Assembly: GCA_914767715.1 (NCBI GenBank)
Contig: OU612069.1
Location: 23,557,387 to 23,621,386 of the forward strand
Origin: Membranipora membranacea
Taxonomy: Eukaryota > Bryozoa > Gymnolaemata > Cheilostomatida > Membraniporidae
Direction: 5' to 3'
Length of the DNA: 64,000 nt
A program made the position numbers and the translations under genes. Below are positions 59,501-64,000 of the stretch, in pieces. Within the stretch, counting starts at the first letter, position 1; each line of letters begins with the position of its first letter. The notes below the pieces were generated by a model that did no database searches, was not told the origin of the DNA, and worked only from the letters and a program-made list of their open reading frames with translations.

Positions 59501-62500
59501 CGTTTCAATAACAAGGAAAATATTCTATCTGCTAACCTCAGTGGTGTATCAGGATTTTTTAGCAGGTTTACATAAAGTTGCAAAAATTGATCTACATGCA
59601 GCTTTGCATTATTGCCATTGAATTTCCTGATATCCATTCATTCTTCAAAATAACCCACCGGTAACCTTGAGCTTGAATGAGCAGAGAGCTTTGTTTCCGG
59701 CCTTATCACTATAGATATATCTTATCTGAGTCTGACCGACTCCGAGCATTTTCTCTTCAGAGCTGGGGCAGCCTATACATGTCAGGTCAGATACTGGATC
59801 TGTGGCGTCTATTACTATTGGCTAAAAGAAAAAAACAGGTTAATGAAGATCAACAAGAACACAGAATCAGAAAACACACATTTCACCTTAAAAATGTCTG
59901 ACCCAGAGCCCAAAGCTAAGACAGCAACATTAGTTCTTGTTGCGGCATTAACCAGCATTAAAATTGGTATTGGAGTACACAATTATACTTAATCTTAACA
60001 ATTTGATGAGATTAATATATTCTCCTAGGTTTCATAGTTAGATTGGAGTTATCCTCCCTGCAACAATATGAATACCTTTTTCCAGGTGAATCTGACAGTA
60101 TCAGAGTCAGCAGGCAGCAGTAGATAGGCATCTGATGGGCAGGTTCTGATCTCTGGTCCTCTTTTATCTGATCAAATACAGAGATGATCAGCGTGGCTAT
60201 AATACTGAATCAATCTGATGGATATGCACGAACTATTTAGATCAATATTCTAGTGAGATTTATTACAAAATTTTAAGAAGATGATGTTTGATGGTTACCA
60301 AGACAACATCTATGCACAATGCACCTATGTTCACTCGATCCTCAATCACTCTTCTTAAACCTACTTACGGGTTCTTTTCACAATATCACTGAAAAGCCGA
60401 ACCTGAATTAATATTAGCAAATTTGATGGAAAATTATAAGATTGATAAGAGTGTCATACTTATACCTGTACACTGTCCATCCTTAGCCTCGAATCCTCCC
60501 TTACAGAGACATGAGAAGGAGCCCATCCTGTTTACACACTGCTCTTCACCTCCACATCTGTTAGGATCCTCACACTCATTTATGTCTGTGGTGAAAAATG
60601 GAAATAATAGAGTAGTTGTATAAGCTTGTATCTTATTCAAATTGGGACCTAGACTTTACATGATTTTTATGATCCAGTTTGTGATAATCATGGTGTCTGA
60701 GGTTGCAACCGCTCAGTATGCTTTGACATTTAGGGGAAGCATTGCTTGTTCAGGCTCAGATATATAACCTTTTAACGCGAATTAATAAGTAATTTCCTAG
60801 GGCTCAGTTCGAGTGTTCAGCCTTGTGTGTTAGGTTGGCACATTTCTAGGATATGTATGAATGTTCCAATAATTTATCGGTTATTTTGATTGACTTAAGT
60901 AAATAAACATGAAATGACTATAACAACCTGTGTATCACAAGTTCACTAGAATTTAGAAAAGATATTGAATCTAGGAAAATAAACCTCCTGCCTCAATAGT
61001 ATATATTCATAAACTATATAGAGAATTTCTGACCTTTACAAGTCAAAAGCAAGAACTCTGTTTTTAAACAATGATGCACATCCCGACAGAGATTCAACAA
61101 TTTATCAGCATGAAATCCGTCATCATAGTTTGACTTCCATATTCAAAACCTCCTGTTGACTATCTTTATGCCAATATGTTATTTTTAGACTTTGAAAGGG
61201 TACAAAATCCACCCAATTTGATTATAAAAAGGTTTATTGTTTTCCAAATGGAAATGCGCAAAATTTGCTCATTGTTGTTAGTTTTCTTCATTACCAGTGG
61301 TGAGGATAATAAACCTTTGTGTCTCACCTTGACAGTGGGGTGGTACATAGTCATAGCCTGTTTTCTCACAATGTATAGTTTTAGCTCCCATGAGTTTGAA
61401 CCCTGCTGGACATGAGAATGTACAGTAGTCTCCAATCTTCATTACACCCTTATCTGCATGTCCCTGTACACAAGTAGTTGTGCCGTACTGGATGTCATCT
61501 AGTTCTTGACAAGTGTCCACTAATAAGTTAACAAGGAAAATCCAGTCAGTATAATTATGTGTGCTCTGTTTGGGCAACTGCAAAGACACCTGCAAAATTG
61601 TTCAGCGCATCGTTTGAAAATTCAAGAGTGGACCAAATCTCTGAGCAGCGGTGGGGTTGTTGAAATCATCCTAGTAGTCTTGGACTTCCCTGCACGGAAC
61701 AGCCTGTCATATGTTTTGTTTTGTTACAGCAGAGTTCACTAAAGTGGAGCTCACTATCATAAAAGACTTGGATGTATTCGGGCTAAGATTCTATTTTGGT
61801 TCCTATGATGGTGATTTGCATTGCATACAAAGACCATTACTTACGTATGCAAGTTCTGAGATCATTTGACAGTATGGCCCGAGGATCGTTACATTCACAT
61901 ATGAACCCTCCGTCAGTGTTACGACAGATATCACTACATCCGCCAGTCCCCATTGCACATTCATCTATATCTGTGCATATATATAGACCCATATATCTAT
62001 TTATAGTATGAATGTTTTCCGATATCTAAGTCTGATCGACAGGAATAGAGAATGTTGTGGTCAGAACTATAGACAGACGAGTAACAGGTTTGATGCGCAA
62101 TGCTGATCTATTGACCATTTGTGATCACTGTAGTGGGCATAAATACATGCCTCTTCAAAAAAAAGGATTCAAACTCAAAACTCTACTAAGAAGCTGACAA
62201 CTGCATGGATGAGGTGTCTAGAAAAGAAGAAGACTGTGACACTCATTGCTATCAATTCACTTCCTAGCTTCGGCAACACTCTGTACTTGAACTCCCTTCA
62301 GAAGAAAAACTATTTATTATCAGGTCCATTCAGCCAAGAGAATAAGAAATTAGCATGGTTTTAGTCTATGGATTACTCACCAAGGCAGGACTTTCCATCA
62401 GCTCTCAGTTTGTGTGTTCGATCGCAGTAACAACTGCCTGTTGTTGGGTTACAATGCTGAGAGCAACCAGAAGCGGAACATTTGTCACCAACTGAAATGT

Positions 62501-63856
62501 GGAAGTTGCAAAACCATTAAAGAAAGAAAGTGTGAACATTGAATATTTAAACATTAACATCGATTTTTTTTGTTCAATTTTTCTTTACTGTGATTTCTGG
62601 TTTAATCTTTGATGACCCTTTTGGGATTGCTGGTCCTGAAAGTTGCGGTTGCGGCTTCGGTTTAGCAGACGATAGGCTTATAGGATTCATAGTCAACTTA
62701 CCTCTGCAGGAGAAGCCATTATCCATTAGATAATATCCTTTGTCACACTCGCATGTGAACCAGCCTTTACCGTCTGGCTTACAGGTGTGATCACAGCCAT
62801 GGAAGCCAGCACACTCATCATAATCTAAACATATACAGTAATACCTCACTTATGAGGCATTGGCTTTATTAAGTGAAGTGCTCCCATCGGTCCAAGTCAA
62901 ATATAAAAGTGCTTCAAAATATAGCTGAACCCCTATGCTTCGTTTTTATAGGTGCCTTCACTTATAAGGCACACGCCATATAGGTGAGGTAGTACGGTAA
63001 ATAATTATCGAAAATAGGTCTGGAAATTACAAAGAAGAGTTGGTGATTTTGTAGCCTGATTTGTTCTGTGAGAAAGGTTCCTAGTAATCGAAAACATCAT
63101 TGATCACTAACGTAAATTCAGTAACCTTGAGGAATATACCTAATGTTTTATTGTGTGCAGATCATATCTCATACTCACCATAGCATGTTTTCTGGTCAGC
63201 GCTAAGAGCCCAACCCTTTGGACAAGTGCAGTAAAAATTGTTCGTGTTAAGCTGGGTACATCCATGAGAACATCCTGTGTTACCATTTGCACAACTTTTC
63301 AATACTTAAAAATGAAAGGATAAAGTATTATGCACCATGGTTTGGTTTCTCAGGGTGCTCCTGTTAACTATTGAGAGTTTTCGATTCATCTCATTTGTTT
63401 CCTGTTTCACATTTCTAGGTTTTGGTCACGGTGTTTCTATGAGATCGAACTGAGCAAATTCCAATGGCATCAAAGGCTGTAGATTGAGAGACCTTGGTTC
63501 AAGTCCTCAACACAGCTCAACCACAGACATTGGGTACAGATGCAGCTTTTAAACAAGAGGTAACAGCTCAGTCAAAACTCAAAATTTACATAGAAACGCA
63601 GTGCGATTAGTTGTAGAACAGCAGCAGTAAACAAAATTTGATAAGTAACTGTTTCTACCTATCTACAGTTTATTTTGACAGACCCGCCTAACAACCGCAA
63701 AAGTAATCAAAGATAACTTACAACATCTAGAGGCATCTCTAGGGTTGACAGTGTAGTCCCCATGACAGCTACATGTCACAGTCTTAGAGCCGTCGTAACC
63801 ACAGATCTGATCACATCCTCCATTACCTCCTGCTGCTGCTGCACATGGATCCTCGA
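47999..63856 (-). CDS. Secreted EGF/sushi/HYR multidomain protein, 25 exons, N-terminus outside window
   Basis: Exons in transcript order: 63856-63722, 63304-63179, 62824-62702, 62491-62381, 61970-61845, 61519-61328, 60585-60466, 60167-60076, 59821-59659, 59454-59363, 59269-59195, 59074-58924, 58507-58304, 58041-57890, 57719-57523, 56451-56348, 54009-53770, 53559-53490, 52685-52537, 50307-50250, 49975-49860, 49449-49374, 49067-48925, 48707-48641, 48197-47999. Every junction is GT-AG and every codon phase matches, giving 1,092 residues and a stop. Approximate modules: EGF 1-206 (five), sushi 207-270, cbEGF 271-310, HYR 311-395 and 396-501, sushi 502-569, unknown 570-720, Cys-rich 721-800, unknown Cys/helix region 801-1092. 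The module set recalls SVEP1-, SCUBE- or matrilin-like matrix or adhesion proteins. No transmembrane segment or GPI signal is seen at the C-terminus, so it is probably secreted. Confidence 0.92.
48230..48345 (+). repeat. Dispersed repeat related to 25.1/26.0 kb
   Basis: TTTTATCACACGCTACATCC, GGGCGGTAAAAT, TTGCCTTA and TTGCTTTCTGTTTGCA follow in the same order as in the direct repeats at about 25,085-25,175 and 26,020-26,105. It lies in the last intron of the EGF/HYR gene. Confidence 0.7.
49144..49277. mobile_element. MITE with CTACCCAAAGACCA ends
   Basis: GCTACCCAAAGACCACTGTA then TGTTATAGTC at the left pairs with GACTAAAACATGCATTGGTC then TTTGGGTAGT at the right, about 37 bases. Intronic between exons 49,067 and 49,374. 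Target duplication not resolved. Its ends match the outer ends of the element at 51,394-52,107. Confidence 0.85.
50926..51002. repeat. 54-bp perfect palindrome flanked by 10-bp direct repeats
   Basis: GCCTGTCTTGACAAGCTTTG then TTCGGTG at 50,938-50,964 is followed immediately by its exact reverse complement to 50,991. ACAATCGCCT occurs at 50,926-50,935 and again at 50,993-51,002. It looks like a tiny palindromic insertion with a target duplication, in an intron of the EGF/HYR gene. Confidence 0.9.
51394..52107. mobile_element. Composite foldback element with tRNA-like core
   Basis: The outer ends (CTTCCCAAAGGCCAATGCAT and ATGCATTGGTGTTTGGATAG) match the MITE ends at 49,144-49,277. Inside, long arms of about 140 bases (51,525-51,665 and about 51,925-52,063) pair almost perfectly around AAAATCGCTCACATGATAG and AATATTTGGATTCTAAAGC. 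The loop holds a tRNA-like sequence at about 51,797-51,853 on the minus strand. No transposase. Intronic. Confidence 0.85.
51797..51853 (-). repeat. tRNA-like sequence inside the foldback
   Basis: On the minus strand CAAGTGGCGCGATGGTAGCG resembles box A/D-arm, and TGGGTTCGATTCCCACCCAGG resembles the T arm with a near-perfect stem. The anticodon arm is missing, so it is not a tRNA gene. Confidence 0.65.
52990..53186. mobile_element. MITE with ~65-bp inverted arms
   Basis: GTTAAGCCTGTGATCAATGG then TTATATAAAGAATTTACTTG pairs with CAAGTAAATTCTTTATAACC then ATTAATCAAAGGCTTAATAT. The inner parts CTTTACTCCTCCT and AGGAGGAGTAGGG also pair. A further partial copy of one arm end lies near 52,904-52,940. 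Intronic. Confidence 0.8.
53770..54009 (-). CDS. Exon: Cys-rich module
   Basis: 80 codons, phase 1-1. LPCTCEKNGNTYTVSLTDGC, FYIRTRTCPPGFTFSTARCG, CDYQDDCPHSC, then a Glu/Ser/Pro linker. Nine Cys. Donor CCCA|GTAAGTGTG. Reading on through the donor keeps an open Cys-containing frame to a stop at 53,639, so a shorter isoform by intron retention is possible. Confidence 0.88.
54177..54261. mobile_element. TTAA-flanked MITE, 85-bp deleted copy
   Basis: AGGGCAACCAAGGTTTCGCA at the left and GAAACCTTGGTTGCCCT at the right, flanked by TTAA at 54,173-54,176 and 54,262-54,265. It keeps the first 70 bases of the long copy at 34,863-35,230 and then jumps to the right end. It lies 168 bases upstream of the Cys-rich exon's acceptor. 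Confidence 0.9.
54266..56347. other. Long intron, nothing recognised
   Basis: Intron between exons 56,348 and 54,009 apart from the MITE. Contains a C run near 55,303-55,316. No exon with paired splice sites and matching phase was found. Confidence 0.6.
56348..58041 (-). CDS. Unknown domain (exons 58041-57890, 57719-57523, 56451-56348)
   Basis: 151 codons that join in phase 2-0-2-1. Features: SCPTDNANSQDTVVGMVTDQ, VFCFLFDSCNLAADPQIVC, a beta-strand-like TFTVTLKTDESYSQI, then an amphipathic helix MVIDFKKKIRAEMDRIGKYS and PIFRLMCASGS. The alpha/beta alternation loosely recalls SEA-like folds, but I do not recognise a family. Phases differ from the symmetric modules around it, so it is a non-modular piece. 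Confidence 0.85.
56484..56865. mobile_element. Foldback element with ~150-bp arms
   Basis: TTTAAACTGCTGCTGCCACT, GAATTCTGCATAGCTC and AATTTGCACAAACTGATC on the left arm recur inverted on the right arm (ending GGCAGCAGTGGTTTA). The loop holds a C run at about 56,686-56,703. It begins 33 bases upstream of the exon at 56,348-56,451. A single arm of the same family is at 2,793-2,975. Confidence 0.85.
57291..57436 (+). repeat. GAGT/GAGC tetranucleotide array
   Basis: GAGTGAGTGAGCGAGTGAG-type repeats preceded by TAAG repeats. It ends about 87 bases before the exon at 57,523, inside the intron. Confidence 0.95.
58304..58507 (-). CDS. Exon: sushi (CCP) domain 2
   Basis: 68 codons, phase 1-1. NECASLQPPKNGYFDNNC, GNTCEPKCNDGYAFFSH, YRYQCTQQGQWTPAPN, MPEC. 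Has the CCP Trp between the last two Cys and an extra Cys pair (C-x3-C) as seen in selectin/SVEP1-type sushi domains. Confidence 0.92.
58924..59454 (-). CDS. HYR domain 2 (exons 59454-59363, 59269-59195, 59074-58924)
   Basis: 106 codons over three exons. SPVFVGCPNNTVFT, then ECSLTYASHDLPDGHAG, IDATDNSGQIPSMTHD, RNPGLRTVNYFARDGSNNQA and CAFYVNIT. Same HYR landmarks, with an additional exon inserted before the D-A-T-D segment. The first exon of each HYR is exactly 92 bases, pointing to duplication. Confidence 0.92.
59659..60167 (-). CDS. HYR domain 1 (exons 60167-60076 and 59821-59659)
   Basis: 85 codons over two exons. PEIRTCPSDAYLLLPADSD, FTWKKP, IDATDPVSDLTC, then GVGQTQIRYIYSDKAGNKAL and CSFKLKV. 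The I-x-x-C-P start, D-A-T-D centre, G-x-(T/H)-x-(V/I)-x-Y-x-A-x-D-x-(A/S)-G-N motif and C-x-F-x-(V/L)-x-V end are diagnostic of HYR (an Ig-like cell-adhesion fold). Confidence 0.93.
60466..60585 (-). CDS. Exon: calcium-binding EGF module 6
   Basis: 40 codons, phase 1-1. DINECEDPNRCGGEEQCVNR, then MGSFSCLCKGGFEAKDGQC. A textbook cbEGF. Confidence 0.95.
61328..61519 (-). CDS. Exon: sushi (CCP) domain 1
   Basis: 64 codons, phase 1-1. CQELDDIQYGTTTC, then GDYCTFSCPAGFKLMGAKTI, HCEKTGYDYVPPHC. Contains six Cys: the four of a CCP plus an additional pair early and mid domain. The usual CCP Trp before the last Cys is absent, replaced by a Tyr-rich loop. Confidence 0.85.
61845..61970 (-). CDS. Exon: calcium-binding EGF module 5
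   Basis: 42 codons, phase 1-1. DIDECAMGTGGCSDICRNTD, then GGFICECNDPRAILSNDLRTC. DIDEC and the N-x4-(F/Y) hydroxylation-type site context fit cbEGF. Confidence 0.93.
62381..62491 (-). CDS. Exon: EGF-like module 4
   Basis: 37 codons, phase 1-1. VGDKCSASGCSQHCNPTTGS, then CYCDRTHKLRADGKSC. A short, non-calcium EGF with six Cys. Confidence 0.9.
62702..62824 (-). CDS. Exon: calcium-binding-type EGF module 3
   Basis: 41 codons, phase 1-1. DYDECAGFHGCDHTCKPDGK, then GWFTCECDKGYYLMDNGFSC. The D-x-D-E start is a calcium-binding signature. Its 3' splice acceptor (ATATGTTTAG) lies 10 bases from the flanking TA of the MITE at 62,836-62,997. Confidence 0.93.
62836..62997. mobile_element. TA-flanked pogo/Tigger-like MITE at a splice acceptor
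   Basis: Left end CAGTAATACCTCACTTAT and right end ATAGGTGAGGTAGTACGG form an imperfect 18-bp TIR, flanked by TA at 62,834-62,835 and 62,998-62,999. TA duplication with CAGTANTACCTC ends fits pogo/Tigger-type Tc1/mariner elements. 162 bp, no coding capacity. Its left edge is 11 bases upstream of the first base of the EGF exon 62,702-62,824. Confidence 0.85.
63179..63304 (-). CDS. Exon: EGF-like module 2
   Basis: 42 codons, phase 1-1. SCANGNTGCSHGCTQLNTNN followed by FYCTCPKGWALSADQKTC has the six-Cys pattern typical of matrilin/SCUBE-type EGF. Confidence 0.92.
63722..63856 (-). CDS. Exon: EGF-like module 1
   Basis: 45 codons, phase 1-1. DPCAAAAGGNGGCDQICGYD, then TVTCSCHGDYTVNPRDASRC. Six Cys in EGF spacing, no calcium-binding D-x-(D/N)-E start. 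Acceptor CTTATTGTAG, donor GTAAGT. This is the first exon in view. Earlier exons lie beyond the right edge. Confidence 0.9.
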
Positions 63857-64000
63857 CTACAATAAGTCATCAGAAATACAAGTGTCAGAATATAGCAGAA
63901 CTTATACTTTGGCTGTGTAGATGAAATAAGAGACGAGAGCTATTATCTTAAGTGTAATCACTTTTAAATCAACAAACAAACTGATTTCTTCAGTCAGCAG

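Noticed and set aside
63450-63530. Box B-like GGTTCAAGTCC near an intron
   Set aside because: No box A and no stem pairing.

Overview
The window is nuclear DNA from an animal, most likely an aquatic invertebrate. The evidence is GT-AG introns inside every real gene, extracellular EGF, sushi, HYR, WSC and PAN-like modules with symmetric phase-1 exons, decayed Ty3/gypsy retrotransposons, and a dense load of small inverted-repeat DNA transposons. I cannot name the species or phylum. There are no operons, CRISPR arrays or intact tRNA/rRNA genes.

Layout. 1-3.3 kb: a foldback element carrying a tRNA-like sequence, then exons of a partial MFS-type transporter (+). 4.4-8.2 kb: tandem repeats and unrecognised DNA. 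8.2-14.2 kb: a decayed Ty3/gypsy gag-protease-linker (+), split by a 3.6 kb foldback element made of nested inverted repeats. 15.8-17.5 kb: small inverted-repeat elements, minisatellites and a hAT-type MITE. 18.1-19.8 kb: a possible fossil of a tyrosine-kinase C-terminus (+) and two orphan exons (-). 21.34-29.01 kb: a complete but dead LTR retrotransposon (-), with both LTRs, a 5-bp target duplication and a 3.16 kb TA-flanked insertion inside its reverse transcriptase. 29.9-32.3 kb: a SINE with an ATC tail and a 957-bp hAT-type element. 34.3-39.5 kb: orphan exons (-), then the end of a secreted PAN-like/WSC protein gene (+). 39.5-48 kb: mostly non-coding, with simple repeats.

The main gene is on the minus strand from beyond the right edge to 47,999. 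I could assemble 25 consecutive exons that all join in phase and end in a stop codon, giving 1,092 residues. The order is five EGF-like modules, sushi, calcium-binding-type EGF, two HYR domains, sushi, an unknown region, a Cys-rich exon, and a long Cys/helix C-terminal region that I do not recognise. Its introns are crowded with MITEs and palindromes, one of which ends 11 bases from a splice acceptor.

The strongest recurring oddity is that several unrelated inverted-repeat elements here carry a tRNA-like (pol III box A/box B) sequence. Next are the 3.6 kb foldback element, which carries about 15 copies of a TTTTCGCGCG-type motif and sits in a palindromic target, and the unrecognised C-terminal region of the EGF/HYR protein.
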